Positions 1-9,659 of a DNA stretch of 64,000 bases are shown in pieces; within the stretch, counting starts at the first letter, position 1; every line of letters begins with the position of its first letter. Location: NCBI GenBank assembly GCA_016795365.1, contig JAEUHN010000036.1, positions 1-64,000 of the forward strand, in the 5' to 3' direction. Origin of the DNA: Verrucomicrobiaceae bacterium (GTDB lineage: Bacteria; Verrucomicrobiota; Verrucomicrobiia; Verrucomicrobiales; Verrucomicrobiaceae). The translations under genes were made by a program, and so were the position numbers. The notes under the pieces were generated by a model that was not told the DNA's origin, did no database searches, and worked only from the letters and a program-made list of their open reading frames with translations.

Positions 1-52
1 ATGCTCGCGGCAGTGATCATCTTCATCTTTGGCCCTGGGAGGTTCTCCGCCG

Positions 53-628
53 ATGCTCGCCTTCGCCTCACCCACGTTTCTTGATTTCGGCATTGACCGA
101 GATGCCCTGGCCCCGTCTCATGCTCGTCGCACCACGGTGACTCCCGACTTCTCACAACTCATCACTGACCACTACGCGGGCCTGTTTCGCTTCGCGCAGA
201 GCATGTGTCGTCGTCAGGGCATAGCGGAGGACTTGGTGCAGCAGACCTTTCTGCAATGGGCGCGCCAAGGCCACACGCTGCGCGATGTGTCGAAGGCGAA
301 GACGTGGCTCTACACGACGATTTATCGCGAGTGGCTGGCCATCGCGCGGAAGGAGCAGAAGCATCCTGTGGTCGAGTTCGAGCCCGAGATTCACGGTGGT
401 GTCGATGAGCCTCAGGACGAGCCACAAGTCGATTCGCAAACGCTGCAAGCAGCCCTCGATCAGCTCGACGAGAACTACCGTGCGCCGCCCGTGCTTTTCT
501 ATCTGCGCGAGCTGTCGTATAAAGACATTGCGGAGACGCTGGGCTTGCCCATCGGCACCGTGATGTCGCGCCTCTCACGCGCGAAGGACGCGCTGCGCAA
601 GCTGCTCATCCAGGCTCAAACCGCATGA
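53..628 (+). CDS. ECF-type RNA polymerase sigma factor
   Basis: Extracytoplasmic-function sigma factor of about 191 residues that would direct RNA polymerase to a small stress or envelope regulon. Region 2 starts near LITDHYAGLFRFAQS and continues through EDLVQQTFLQWAR. Region 4 is the C-terminal helix-turn-helix around LSYKDIAETLGLPIGTVMSR. The ATG at 53 was chosen because TGGGAGG at 36-42 is a good ribosome-binding site; a TTG at 29 would only add eight residues. The stop overlaps the start of the next gene by ATGA, the usual coupling between an ECF sigma factor and its membrane-bound partner. Family is clear; the signal is unknown. Confidence 0.9.
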   Translation: MLAFASPTFLDFGIDRDALAPSHARRTTVTPDFSQLITDHYAGLFRFAQSMCRRQGIAEDLVQQTFLQWARQGHTLRDVSKAKTWLYTTIYREWLAIARKEQKHPVVEFEPEIHGGVDEPQDEPQVDSQTLQAALDQLDENYRAPPVLFYLRELSYKDIAETLGLPIGTVMSRLSRAKDALRKLLIQAQTA

Positions 629-1359
629 CACCCGAAGAAGCCAGACTCGAACTCGATGCGACGACGCTGCGCCCGCAAGACGCCAGCGCCGAGGCCCGCG
701 ACATGGTTGCTGCCGATCCGGAACTCGGTGCATGGGTGGCGAAGCGGACCGAGTTCGACGAGCGTGTCGCCAACGCGATGGACGACCTCGTTCCCATCCC
801 TGGCGATCTGCACATGAAGCTCCTCGCGATGAGCGGGGCGCCTTTGCCTGTGAAAAACAAGGTGATGCCGCGCGCTGTGATTTGGTTCGCCGCCGCAGCT
901 GCCTTTCTGCTGATGTTCGGCGGCTGGTGGTGGAATAGTCACATGAATGGCGAGTGGCAAAGTGAAGCCCTCGCGCATGTGAAGCTGGTGCAGCATGGCT
1001 TGCTGCCGCTGCAACATCGCGCCAAGAAGCTCGATGATCTCATGAAGCTCGTCGCCAGCACGAACATGGCGATGCCGAAGGAGTTGCCGCAGAGCCTCAC
1101 CGCTTTGCGAACCTATGGCTGCCGCACGGTGCAAGTCGCAGGCAAGCCTGCGACTATCGTGTGCTTTGAACTCGCACCTGGCAAAGAAGCCCACCTCGTG
1201 GTGATGAACCACACCGACCTCGCCAGCGCGCCACCGATGAACAAGCCGGAGTTCAGCAGCAAAGGTGGCTGGACCATGGCGACGTGGAGCGCTGGCTCAC
1301 AGAGCTTCATGCTGGCCACGAGTGAAGATCCAGCGCTGCTGAAGAAGCTCTTCTCGTAG
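625..1359 (+). CDS. Membrane partner of the ECF sigma factor (putative anti-sigma factor)
   Basis: Predicted single-pass inner-membrane protein of 244 residues. A cytoplasmic N-terminal part of about 73 residues precedes one hydrophobic segment (AVIWFAAAAAFLLMFGGWW), followed by a periplasmic domain of about 145 residues. Position and ATGA overlap with the upstream sigma factor suggest an anti-sigma factor that sequesters it. The N-terminal part has no HxxxCxxC zinc motif, so it is not a classical ZAS-type anti-sigma factor. The periplasmic part contains two cysteines (YGCRTVQ and TIVCFEL) that could form a disulfide. The role is inferred from context, not from a recognised domain. Confidence 0.65.
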   Translation: MTPEEARLELDATTLRPQDASAEARDMVAADPELGAWVAKRTEFDERVANAMDDLVPIPGDLHMKLLAMSGAPLPVKNKVMPRAVIWFAAAAAFLLMFGGWWWNSHMNGEWQSEALAHVKLVQHGLLPLQHRAKKLDDLMKLVASTNMAMPKELPQSLTALRTYGCRTVQVAGKPATIVCFELAPGKEAHLVVMNHTDLASAPPMNKPEFSSKGGWTMATWSAGSQSFMLATSEDPALLKKLFS

Positions 1360-1361
1360 CG

Positions 1362-2138
1362 CTACTTCGCCGTGTAACCACCATCGACGGCGAGGTTCGC
1401 ACCCGTGATGTATTTCGAGGCATCGCTGAGCAGGAAGATAACGCTACCGCCAAGATCTTCGGGATCGGCCATGCGATTGAGCATCGTGTGCTCGTTGTAG
1501 CGTGTGAGGAAAGGCTCGGGCTGGTTGTTGAAGAAGCCACCGGGCGACAGGCAGTTCACGCGCACACCTTTCGGGCCGAAGAGCGCTGCGTAGTAGCGCG
1601 TGAAGTTGATCATGCCGCCCTTGTGGAAGAAGTAGTCCGGCGGTGGCACACCCATGTTCGTGCCAGCATACAGCTCGAAGCTCGGTCCAATCATGCCTTG
1701 CATGGAGCCGATGTTCACCACACTGCCCTTGCCTTGGTCGCAGATCACCTTGCCGATGTGATGCGTGACCAGATACAAGCCGGTCGCATTCACGCGCATC
1801 GACTCGATCCAGCCGTCCAGGCTGTCCGGCGACTTCATCGGACGTGCGACGGCGTTGTTCACCAGCCCGTCGATGCGCCCGAACTTTGCCAGCACCGCAT
1901 CGCGCAGCGCGAGGACGGAGGCTTCGTCGGCTTGATCAAGCTGCATCGCTGTCACGGTGTGGCCGTCGGCTCGCTCCTCGGCGGCCACCTTCTCCAGCGC
2001 TTCGATGTTACGTGAGGCAATGATGAGTTCGGCACCAGCCGAAGCAAGGTCACGCACCAAGCCGCGGCCATACAGGCCTGCGCCGCCAGTGAGAATGATG
2101 ACTTGGTTGCGAAGAGAAAAACGATCGAGTGCACTCAT
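1362..2138 (-). CDS. Short-chain dehydrogenase/reductase
   Basis: Classical NAD(P)-dependent SDR of 258 residues, the usual family length. The Rossmann glycine motif is TGGAGLYGRG near residue 17. The catalytic serine lies in VVNIGSMQG and the Tyr-x3-Lys pair is YFFHK. The C-terminus ends in the family pattern SKYITGANLAVDGGYTAK. The common NNAG motif reads NNAV here. An unusual stretch just before the catalytic tyrosine, containing GVPPPDYFF, lengthens that loop. It converges on the sigma/anti-sigma pair with only two bases between the stops. The substrate cannot be read from sequence; a sugar or polyol is plausible. Confidence 0.85.
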   Translation of the reverse strand: MSALDRFSLRNQVIILTGGAGLYGRGLVRDLASAGAELIIASRNIEALEKVAAEERADGHTVTAMQLDQADEASVLALRDAVLAKFGRIDGLVNNAVARPMKSPDSLDGWIESMRVNATGLYLVTHHIGKVICDQGKGSVVNIGSMQGMIGPSFELYAGTNMGVPPPDYFFHKGGMINFTRYYAALFGPKGVRVNCLSPGGFFNNQPEPFLTRYNEHTMLNRMADPEDLGGSVIFLLSDASKYITGANLAVDGGYTAK

Positions 2139-2275
2139 GAGATGGACACGATGAATGCCTGGCTGATCTTCCTTCGCAATGACAGGCTCGCATGGTTTGC
2201 TAGCGAAAGGCGCAGAGAGCGCCGCCCTTGGATGCGTAGATTATGTCCGGTCTCTCCACTCTATTGAACTCGATC

Positions 2276-2887
2276 ATGCGCCTCCTCACTTTTGTCAGCC
2301 TTCTACTCAGTCAGAGTTTCGTTTCCCTCGTCGCTGCCGAGAAAGAGAAGCCCACGACCTCGCCGACCACCCTCACCTTCTTCATCACAGGCATCGAGTG
2401 CGCCGCGTGTGTGGAGATGGTTCGTCAGTCGGTAAGCAATACACCCGGCGTGATGGATGTCTTCGTGGAGCAGCGCATCGACAGCTACGCCAGCGTGGCC
2501 TTTGATCCTCAACAAGTGTCCGCGCACCAGATTGCACAGGCGATCTTTGATTCGATGCCACTCCATGGACGCCCCTACGAACCAAGGCTGATGCTCACAA
2601 TTCCAGATTACGCGAAGTCCGAGATCGCTGCAAAAGTGGACGCTGTGATCGCTCAGCACGCGGCGTTCATCGAAGTGGAAACCATGGACAAAGCGAAGGG
2701 CGAGTTGCTGCTCTACTTCCTCCCGCTGAAGAGTGACCCCCACCACAAAAAGCCTCAGGGCTGGAACCACACGACGCTCCTGCACACTCTGCAAGATCCA
2801 GCTCCCAAGGGCCTTGGGCTCAAGGTCCAGGTCCTCAGCGAAGGTCTCGATATGCTGATTTTGCCGACCAAGACATCAGGCCGATAG
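2276..2887 (+). CDS. Exported heavy-metal-associated (HMA) domain protein
   Basis: Protein of about 203 residues with a hydrophobic leader (MRLLTFVSLLLSQSFVSLVA) and then an HMA ferredoxin-like fold carrying the metal motif GIECAACVEM (Cys42 and Cys45). A second, similar-sized module follows (PRLMLTIPDYAKSEI onward) but lacks the two cysteines. Known HMA domains bind Cu(I), Zn or Hg and hand them to transporters; an exported version suggests a periplasmic metal chaperone or sensor. ATG 2276 starts exactly at the leader; an in-frame start at 2243 would spoil it. The gene converges on metH with a 36-bp gap. Confidence 0.75.
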   Translation: MRLLTFVSLLLSQSFVSLVAAEKEKPTTSPTTLTFFITGIECAACVEMVRQSVSNTPGVMDVFVEQRIDSYASVAFDPQQVSAHQIAQAIFDSMPLHGRPYEPRLMLTIPDYAKSEIAAKVDAVIAQHAAFIEVETMDKAKGELLLYFLPLKSDPHHKKPQGWNHTTLLHTLQDPAPKGLGLKVQVLSEGLDMLILPTKTSGR

Positions 2888-2923
2888 ATTGAATCTCAAC
2901 GAATCTGCCCAGTATCCAGTGGA

Positions 2924-5900
2924 TCAGTAGCTCAGCCACGGATTCAGCCACTTCTCTGCCTCGGCCACGCTGATGCCTTTGCGCGCCGCGTAGTCTTCGA
3001 TCTGGTCTTTGCCAAGATCGGTGGAGATGCCGAAGTAGCGGGCTTGCGGATGATTGAAGTAGAGGCCGGAAACGCTCGCGCCAGGATGCATGGCGAAGCT
3101 CTCGGTCAGTTCGCAGCCGGTGTTCTCGGTGGCATTCAGCACGCTGAACAAAGTTGCCTTCTCGGTGTGATCGGGCTGCGCGGGATAACCGGGTGCCGGA
3201 CGGATGCCACGATACTTCTCGCGGATGAGGTCGTCGTTGGTGAGATCGCCGGGCTTCTCGATGCCGCACTGGAAGCGCGACTGCTGATGCAGCCACTCGG
3301 CGAAGGCTTCAGCGAAGCGGTCGGCCAGGGCTTTGACGATGATGCTGGAAAACGGATCCTGCTTGTCGTCGAAGGTCTTTGCGAACTCGTCGCCGCCATG
3401 GATCGTGACCGCAAAGCCGCCGAGGTAGTCGGTGCGACCGCTGTCCTTCGGCGCGATGAAGTCGGCAAGCGCGTAGTTCGGCGTGTCCTTCTTGATCTGT
3501 TGCTGGCGCAGGGTGTGGAAGGTGGGGCCGTTGGCGAGCGCGATGTCATCGCCCACGCTGTTGGCTTCGAAGAATCCGACGACACCCTTTGGCGTGAAGC
3601 GCTTCTCGGCGATGATCTGATCGAGCAGCTTGTTCGCATCGCGATACAGCTTCGCTGCCTCAGCTTCGGCACCGGCTTTCTTGTCGGCATCGTCCCACGC
3701 GCTGGAGAAGGTTTGTTCCTTCGAGTTCCAGCGACCGCGCAGTTCCCAAGTGTGGAAGAAGGGCGACCAGTCAATGAAGCGGCGCAACTCTTCGAGGCTG
3801 ATCTTGATGTCGCCAGTTTCGCTGACGGTTTTCACGCCGGTGAACGCAGGCTTGGCGATTTCCACGCTGCTCCAATCGCAGGTGAACTTGTTCGCGCGGG
3901 CGGCATCAATGCCGAGGATGTCGCGGGCCTTCTTCTGGCCATACTTCGCGCGCATCTCGTCATGACGCTTTTCGTTCTCCGCGACGAACGCGGCCTTGTT
4001 CTCCTCGCTGATGAGCGAGGTCGTCACAGGCACCGAGCGTGAGGCATCGAGCACATGCACGACCGGGCCGGAGTAGTTTGGCGCAATTTTGATCGCGGTA
4101 TGCGCGGCACTGGTGGTCGCACCGCCGATGAGCAGCGGCACTTTGAAACCCTGGCGCTCCATCTCGGATGCGACATGCATCATCTCATCCAGCGATGGCG
4201 TGATCAGGCCGGACAAGCCGATGACATCCGCACCAATCTCACGCGCCTTATCGAGAATCTTCTCGCACGGCACCATCACGCCCATGTCGGTGACTTCGAA
4301 GCCATTGCACGCGAGCACCACGCCCACGATGTTCTTGCCAATGTCATGCACGTCGCCTTTGACGGTGGCGATGAGGAACTTGCCCGCGCCTTTGCTGACG
4401 GGGTTCTTGGCCTTCTCGGCTTCCATCGCAGGCGTGAGAACCGCGACACTCTGCTTCATCACACGCGCGGACTTCACCACCTGCGGGAGGAACATTTTGC
4501 CTTCACCGAAGAGGTCACCCACGACCTTCATGCCGTCCATGAGTGGGCCTTCGATGACCTTCAGCGGCACACCATACTTGGCGAGTGCTTCTTCGGTGTC
4601 GGGGATGATGAAGTCGGTCAAACCCTTCAGCAGCGCGTGTTCGAGACGCTTCTCTACGGACGCATCGCGCCACGCGAGATCAACCTCTTGCTTCTTTGCA
4701 CCAGCGACGCCTTTGAACTGCTCGGCATACTCCACCAGCGCTTCAGTCGCGCCGGGGTTGCGGTTCAAGAGCACGTCCTCGACCTTGGTCAGCATCTCCT
4801 TCGGGATGTCTTCATAGACCTCGAGCATGCCGGCGTTCACGATGCCCATGTCCATGCCCGCTTTGATGGCATGGAAGAGGAAGGCACTGTGCATGGCCTC
4901 GCGCACCTTGTTGTTGCCGCGGAAGCTGAAGCTGATGTTGCTCACGCCGCCGCTGACCTTCGCACCGGGGAGGTTCTGTTTGATCCAGCGCGTCGCGTTG
5001 ATGAAGTCGAGCGCGTAGTTGTTATGCTCCTCCATGCCGGTCGCAACCGTGAGGATGTTCGGGTCAAAGATGATGTCTTCCGGCGGGAAGCCGACTTCAT
5101 CGACGAGGATGCGATACGCGCGTTCGCAGATGCGAATCTTGTCCTCGTAAGTCGCGGCCTGGCCTTGTTCGTCGAAGGCCATGACCACCGTCGCTGCGCC
5201 GTAGCGCTTAATCGTGCGAGCACGATCCTTGAACGCCTCCTCACCTTCCTTCAGCGAGATGGAGTTCACGATGCCCTTGCCTTGCAGCATCTTCAATCCG
5301 GCCTCAATGACCTCCCACTTCGAGGAGTCCACCATGATCGGCACGCGCGTGACTTCGGGCTCCGTTTGCAGCAGCGCGAGGAACTTGGTCATCATCTCGA
5401 CACCGTCGATCAGACCTTCGTCCATGCACACGTCGATGACGTTCGCGCCGTTCTCCACCTGCTGACGCGCGATGGTAACCGCTTCCTCCAGCTTGCCCTC
5501 TTTGATCAGCTTCGCGAACTTCGGCGAACCCGCCACGTTCGTGCGCTCGCCGATCATGAGGTAGTTGGCGTTGCTCGTCAGATTGAACGGCATGGAGCCG
5601 GACAAACGCATGATCTTCTCCGGCTGCGGCACATGGCGTGGCTCAATGCCTTCCACCGCTTTCGCGATGGCCGCGATGTGCGCTGGCGTGTTGCCGCAGC
5701 AGCCGCCCATGATGTTGACGAAACCGCTCTTCGCGAAGTCGATGGCGTAGTTCGCCATGTCGGGCGGCAGCAAGTCGAAGCCCGTTGGGGCCAATGGATT
5801 GGGCATCCCGGCATTCGGATACGCGGAGACAAAGCAGTCGGCCTTCGTCGCGAGTTCTTCCAGGAACGGCCGCATCTTGTCCGGTCCGAGCGAGCAGTTC

Positions 5901-6724
5901 AGCCCGATGGACAGCGGCTTCACATGACGCATGGCATTGAGATATGCCTCGGTCATCTGGCCCGAGATCATCGTCTCACCACCAGGCCCCACCGCTGCGC
6001 TGATCTGAATCGGCAGCTCCACGCCATCGGCATCGAACACCTCGCGAATCGCCACCAGCGCGGCCTTTGCATTCAGAGAATCGAAGATCGTCTCCACCAG
6101 CAAGGTGTCAACGCCACCCGCGATCAAGGCGCGAATCTGATGCGCATACGCCGCCTTCACTTGATCGAAAGTCACGTAGCGGAAGGCGAGGTCCTGCAAG
6201 TCCGGGAACTGCGACAGCGACACCGTCAACGGCCCCACCGCACCGGCGACGTAGCGCTTGCGACCCGTCTTCTCGCCCACGATGTCCGCCCACTTCCGGC
6301 ACTGCTTCGCGGACTCGAAATTGATCTCCCAAGCGAGGTCGTTGAGGAACTTGTTCTCGATGATCGTCTGGAAGAACGCCGGGTCCTTGCGCCCGCCTTT
6401 CTCGCGCGGGTCTTCCACGAAGAACTCGCTCTGCGCGATACTCGTGCCCGAGAAGGTATTCGTCTCAATGATGTCCGCACCGGCCTCGAGGAAGCGCTTG
6501 TGAATGTCCTCAATGATCTCCGGTTTCGTCACCGACAGGATGTCGCCGTTGTTGAGCAAGTCCTTGTCGTTGTCCTTGAACCGCGTGCCCCGAGCCTCCG
6601 CCTCATTGAGCAAGCCCTTCGCTTTGTATTCGCGGATCGTGGTGCCCATCGCGCCATCAATGACGACGATGCGCTGGCGCATGAGAGCTTCGAGTTCAGA
6701 CCGGATAGCAGAGCCTTTGGACAT
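2924..6724 (-). CDS. metH: Cobalamin-dependent methionine synthase
   Basis: Full-length MetH of 1266 residues, transferring a methyl group from 5-methyltetrahydrofolate through cobalamin to homocysteine in the cytoplasm. Modules in order: homocysteine-binding zinc domain (GLNCSLGPD and GGCCGN supply the zinc cysteines), pterin-binding domain (from about residue 370, with [11 protein letters not shown]), cap and B12 domains ([11 protein letters not shown] with the cobalt-ligand His793), and the C-terminal AdoMet reactivation domain ([15 protein letters not shown], where E. coli has a cysteine at the glutamine). The gene is monocistronic and divergent from a histidine kinase. An inverted repeat at 6768-6799 lies just upstream. 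No cobalamin or SAM riboswitch consensus was seen in the leader. Confidence 0.97.
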   Translation of the reverse strand: MSKGSAIRSELEALMRQRIVVIDGAMGTTIREYKAKGLLNEAEARGTRFKDNDKDLLNNGDILSVTKPEIIEDIHKRFLEAGADIIETNTFSGTSIAQSEFFVEDPREKGGRKDPAFFQTIIENKFLNDLAWEINFESAKQCRKWADIVGEKTGRKRYVAGAVGPLTVSLSQFPDLQDLAFRYVTFDQVKAAYAHQIRALIAGGVDTLLVETIFDSLNAKAALVAIREVFDADGVELPIQISAAVGPGGETMISGQMTEAYLNAMRHVKPLSIGLNCSLGPDKMRPFLEELATKADCFVSAYPNAGMPNPLAPTGFDLLPPDMANYAIDFAKSGFVNIMGGCCGNTPAHIAAIAKAVEGIEPRHVPQPEKIMRLSGSMPFNLTSNANYLMIGERTNVAGSPKFAKLIKEGKLEEAVTIARQQVENGANVIDVCMDEGLIDGVEMMTKFLALLQTEPEVTRVPIMVDSSKWEVIEAGLKMLQGKGIVNSISLKEGEEAFKDRARTIKRYGAATVVMAFDEQGQAATYEDKIRICERAYRILVDEVGFPPEDIIFDPNILTVATGMEEHNNYALDFINATRWIKQNLPGAKVSGGVSNISFSFRGNNKVREAMHSAFLFHAIKAGMDMGIVNAGMLEVYEDIPKEMLTKVEDVLLNRNPGATEALVEYAEQFKGVAGAKKQEVDLAWRDASVEKRLEHALLKGLTDFIIPDTEEALAKYGVPLKVIEGPLMDGMKVVGDLFGEGKMFLPQVVKSARVMKQSVAVLTPAMEAEKAKNPVSKGAGKFLIATVKGDVHDIGKNIVGVVLACNGFEVTDMGVMVPCEKILDKAREIGADVIGLSGLITPSLDEMMHVASEMERQGFKVPLLIGGATTSAAHTAIKIAPNYSGPVVHVLDASRSVPVTTSLISEENKAAFVAENEKRHDEMRAKYGQKKARDILGIDAARANKFTCDWSSVEIAKPAFTGVKTVSETGDIKISLEELRRFIDWSPFFHTWELRGRWNSKEQTFSSAWDDADKKAGAEAEAAKLYRDANKLLDQIIAEKRFTPKGVVGFFEANSVGDDIALANGPTFHTLRQQQIKKDTPNYALADFIAPKDSGRTDYLGGFAVTIHGGDEFAKTFDDKQDPFSSIIVKALADRFAEAFAEWLHQQSRFQCGIEKPGDLTNDDLIREKYRGIRPAPGYPAQPDHTEKATLFSVLNATENTGCELTESFAMHPGASVSGLYFNHPQARYFGISTDLGKDQIEDYAARKGISVAEAEKWLNPWLSY

Positions 6725-6767
6725 GCCTTTGACGCTACCGGGAGAATCCGACTTTTCAACTCTTCAT

Positions 6768-6799
6768 ATCAACGCATCATGATTTGAAGATGTGTTGAT
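6768..6799. promoter_or_regulatory. Inverted repeat upstream of metH (candidate operator)
   Basis: ATCAACGCATC at 6768-6778 and GATGTGTTGAT at 6789-6799 are complementary at 10 of 11 positions, separated by ten bases. The site is 44 bp from the metH start, within the 275-bp region divergent with the histidine kinase gene. No T-run follows on either strand, so a terminator is unlikely. An operator for a methionine-pathway regulator is plausible; the remainder of 6800-6999 shows nothing recognisable. Confidence 0.45.
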
Positions 6800-6999
6800 C
6801 TAAACTTCCCGCGACTCACCCGAATCGAGCGCGTGTGTGTTTAGGGGAACTCTGCCGAGCGCACTTCACAACGGTTGAGCACCTCATCCAAAAACGCTCG
6901 TCAACGAGATCTAACGACCAACCAAAGCGCGCTGGGCAATCACAGCAGCGCCCGGCTTGCTTTGATTGACGAGATGAAGCGTGCCGCTAAGCGTGGCGA

Positions 7000-8835
7000 A
7001 TGAACTGGGTAACTGTCTTATGGCCGATGATGATCTCGGCGTGTCTAACGCTGGCTTTGATCAATCTCCGCATCGCATTGGGAGAAGTGAAGCGGCTTCC
7101 CCATGTCTTTTTCTTTCTGAGCGCGATCTCCGTCGCCACCGTCTGCGCCCTGGAGTTGACCATCCTGCGTGCGGAAAGTGTGGACCAAGTCAATGAGTGC
7201 CTGCGCTGGTCGTCGATCCCACTGACGGTGATGGTGGCTTCGGTCACAGGTTTCATCTGGACTTTCTTTGGCACGGGCCGCCATTGGATGGCAGTGGCAG
7301 GCGTCGTCATTCTCGCTGGTTCGCAGGTGGCGAACTTGGTGAGTTCACACCCGGTGGTTCGAAGAGCGTCAGCGATCAGGAAAGTTGAGACGTTGGGAGG
7401 GGTCCGGTTCACCACACCAGTGGTGACAGAGACCGCATGGTCAGTGGTGGAAATGATCGGTGTGTTGTTTGTGATCGCGTTTGTGTTCGATGCGTCGATC
7501 GCACTCTGGAGAAGGGGTGAGAAACGAAGGGCTTTGATCGTCGGTGGCAGCATCATCTTCTTCTTTCTCGCGTCCCGCGGGCACGCAGCTCTGTTAGATA
7601 AGGGTCTTGTGCAGACTCCTTACTTGGTAGGACTGTCGTTCTTGGCGGTGTTGGTCGCCATGGGGCACGAGTTGAGCGACGAGGTCTTCCGCGCGGCCAA
7701 GCTCAGCCGCGATCTGCACGAGAGCGAGCGGCGTATGGATCTGGCGGCCCATGCGGCCAAGCTGGGCTTCTGGACATGGAATCTTGCCAAGGACGAGATC
7801 TGGGCAAACGCAACGGCGCGTAGATTATTCGAGGTGCCGATGGACGAGCACATAAACATGGCGCGGTTCGTGGTCTCCTTGCACCCTGACGATCGTGAAG
7901 GAGTAGAGAAGGCGATTCATGCGGCACTCCATGGCGGCATGGAATATGAAAAGGATTACCGTGCCGTGCTGGCCAGCGGCGGTGTGCGATGGATCTCGGC
8001 GCGTGGTCGTGTCGAGTTGGGAAACCATGGCAGGCCAGTGCTCATGCGCGGCGTGCTGCTGGACATCACCGCTCAGAAGACCGCAGACACCGAGTTGCAG
8101 CAGCTTCGCGGTCAGCTCGCTCATGCAGGCCGTGTTTCGATGATGGGGCAGCTCGCGTCAGCGCTGGCTCACGAATTGAATCAACCTCTGGGTGCAATCC
8201 TGCGAAATGCCGAGGCGGCTGAGCTTTTCATGCAGGATCCGGAGCCCAACCTGGAAGAGGTGCGGGCTATCATCGCCGATATTCGAAGGGACGACCAGCG
8301 GGCAGGCGAGGTGATCGACCGGTTGCGCGCGCTCCTGAAACGCCGCGACATTGAAACCCGTGCGCTTTCTGTTTCCGCCCTGCTGGAGGAAGTAAGAGCC
8401 CTAACCCGCGCAGATGCCGCCGCCCGTGGTGTGAAGCTGGAAATTCAGTGCGCCCCCGATCTGCCAGCAATTCGAGGTGACCGCGTGCATCTTCAGCAGG
8501 TGCTCATCAATCTCATCATCAATGGCATGGACGCACTCAGCGAGCCGCGTCGGGCTGATGCCTGCGTGATCGTCAGCGCTCGCCGTGCACGCCCAGGCTT
8601 TCTCGAAGTCGCCGTAATGGACAACGGTCATGGCATTCCACCGGACAGGCTCGAGAATGTGTTCGATCCCTTCTTCACCACCAAGCCTCACGGCATGGGC
8701 ATGGGGTTGCCGATCTCCCGCACCATCATTCAGACCCACGGCGGCCATATCGCCGCGGAGAACGTGGAGGGCGGCGGCGCTGCGTTCCGCTTCACCCTTC
8801 CAGAAGATGGTGACCACAACGCGCCTTCGATTTGA
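7000..8835 (+). CDS. 7-TM PAS sensor histidine kinase (FixL/TodS-like transmitter)
   Basis: Inner-membrane sensor kinase of 611 residues. About seven hydrophobic segments fill residues 1-230, a PAS domain follows (about 245-360, around AAHAAKLGFWTWNLAKDE), then HisKA with the phospho-accepting His391 in ALAHELNQPLGAILRNAEA, and HATPase_c with N, G1 (DNGHGIPPDRL) and G2 (GMGMGLPIS) boxes. The HELNQPL H-box is typical of kinases that pair with FixJ/NarL-type regulators. Such a regulator (8887) begins 51 bp downstream, so the two are very likely a cognate pair. The ligand sensed by the 7-TM part is unknown. Confidence 0.9.
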   Translation: MNWVTVLWPMMISACLTLALINLRIALGEVKRLPHVFFFLSAISVATVCALELTILRAESVDQVNECLRWSSIPLTVMVASVTGFIWTFFGTGRHWMAVAGVVILAGSQVANLVSSHPVVRRASAIRKVETLGGVRFTTPVVTETAWSVVEMIGVLFVIAFVFDASIALWRRGEKRRALIVGGSIIFFFLASRGHAALLDKGLVQTPYLVGLSFLAVLVAMGHELSDEVFRAAKLSRDLHESERRMDLAAHAAKLGFWTWNLAKDEIWANATARRLFEVPMDEHINMARFVVSLHPDDREGVEKAIHAALHGGMEYEKDYRAVLASGGVRWISARGRVELGNHGRPVLMRGVLLDITAQKTADTELQQLRGQLAHAGRVSMMGQLASALAHELNQPLGAILRNAEAAELFMQDPEPNLEEVRAIIADIRRDDQRAGEVIDRLRALLKRRDIETRALSVSALLEEVRALTRADAAARGVKLEIQCAPDLPAIRGDRVHLQQVLINLIINGMDALSEPRRADACVIVSARRARPGFLEVAVMDNGHGIPPDRLENVFDPFFTTKPHGMGMGLPISRTIIQTHGGHIAAENVEGGGAAFRFTLPEDGDHNAPSI

Positions 8836-8886
8836 CCTCAGAAGCCTTAAAAACACTGGCACGGAGGAGAGGAGTGTCTTGATTGG

Positions 8887-9528
8887 ATGCAGAGTTCGCC
8901 CGCAACCATGTCCTCTCCCACTGTCCACATCGTTGATGACGACGAGTCCTTCCTCCGCGCGGTCACCCGCCTGCTGCGTGCCAGTGGATTGGAGGTGAAG
9001 ACTTTCATGTCTGGGGCAGACTTCCTTTCCCAGCCGCTGCACACTGCACGTGGGTGTGTGATCTCGGATTTACAAATGCCCGGCATGAATGGGCTAGCGT
9101 TCCAGGAGGCCATGATCCAGGCCGGTCACTCGATGCCCGTCATTTTCCTCACGGGTAACGGCGACATCCCCAGCACGGTGAGCGCGATGAAACAAGGTGC
9201 CGTCGATTTCCTTGAGAAGCGCGCGCCCAAAGAGCAGCTTCTTGAAGCGGTGTCGCGCGCGTTTGCCAGAGATGAGGCGGAGCGCGTTCAGCGCACGCTG
9301 CAGCGCGAGGTGAAAAACCGCTTCGCCAGTCTGAGTGATCGCGAAAAGGAAGTCCTGGCCGAAGTCGTTCGAGGTAAGATGAACAAAGAGATCGCCTCTG
9401 ACCTTGGCATCCACGAGCGCACGGTGAAACTGCACCGCACCGCGATCACGACCAAGCTGCAAGTCCAATCCGTGGCGGAACTCACTCGCCTGTGGCTCAT
9501 CCTACAAGGCAAGTCCCAGGCCTCCTGA
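8887..9528 (+). CDS. FixJ/NarL-family response regulator (receiver plus LuxR-type HTH)
   Basis: Response regulator of up to 213 residues: receiver domain (acid pocket VDDDES, phospho-acceptor Asp61 in VISDLQMPG, switch region VIFLTGNGDIP) and a C-terminal GerE/LuxR helix-turn-helix (LSDREKEVLAEVVRG and MNKEIASDLGIHERTVKLHR). Around the conserved lysine the sequence is FLEKRA where FixJ-like proteins usually have FLTKP. Translation may start at 8887 or at ATG 8908. It follows its likely kinase and precedes an outer-membrane protein gene. One copy of the CTTCCCC-N2-GGGGCAG element lies 26 bp after its stop, making this protein one of two candidates for binding that element. Confidence 0.92.
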   Translation: MQSSPATMSSPTVHIVDDDESFLRAVTRLLRASGLEVKTFMSGADFLSQPLHTARGCVISDLQMPGMNGLAFQEAMIQAGHSMPVIFLTGNGDIPSTVSAMKQGAVDFLEKRAPKEQLLEAVSRAFARDEAERVQRTLQREVKNRFASLSDREKEVLAEVVRGKMNKEIASDLGIHERTVKLHRTAITTKLQVQSVAELTRLWLILQGKSQAS

Positions 9529-9553
9529 TCCTGACTCCGGCACAACGGTCAAC

Positions 9554-9569
9554 CTTCCCCTAAGGGCAA
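9554..9569 (+). promoter_or_regulatory. 7-2-7 inverted-repeat element, copy A
   Basis: CTTCCCC-TA-AGGGCAA, with half-sites CTTCCCC and (reverse complement) TTGCCCT. The similarity to the other copies extends on both sides: an A and C before, and ATGGCAGCGG after. It sits 90 bp before the start of the outer-membrane protein gene at 9660. Copies at 19857, 22525 and 31901 share the extended consensus. Confidence 0.6.
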
Positions 9570-9659
9570 TGGCAGCGGAGGGGGCGCGAAGGCAGATTGA
9601 GCGAGCATCTCTCACAGTGAGCGATGCTGATCACTCAACTCCCTCCAAACCCAACCACG

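Noticed and set aside
4055-6787. A 910-residue open frame antisense to metH
   Set aside because: It lies entirely opposite a well-conserved gene, is rich in His, Arg and Asp as expected for the complement of GC-rich codons, and shows no domain.
6725-6999. Cobalamin or SAM riboswitch before metH
   Set aside because: No B12-box-like or SAM-aptamer core was found in the minus-strand leader; only the inverted repeat stands out.
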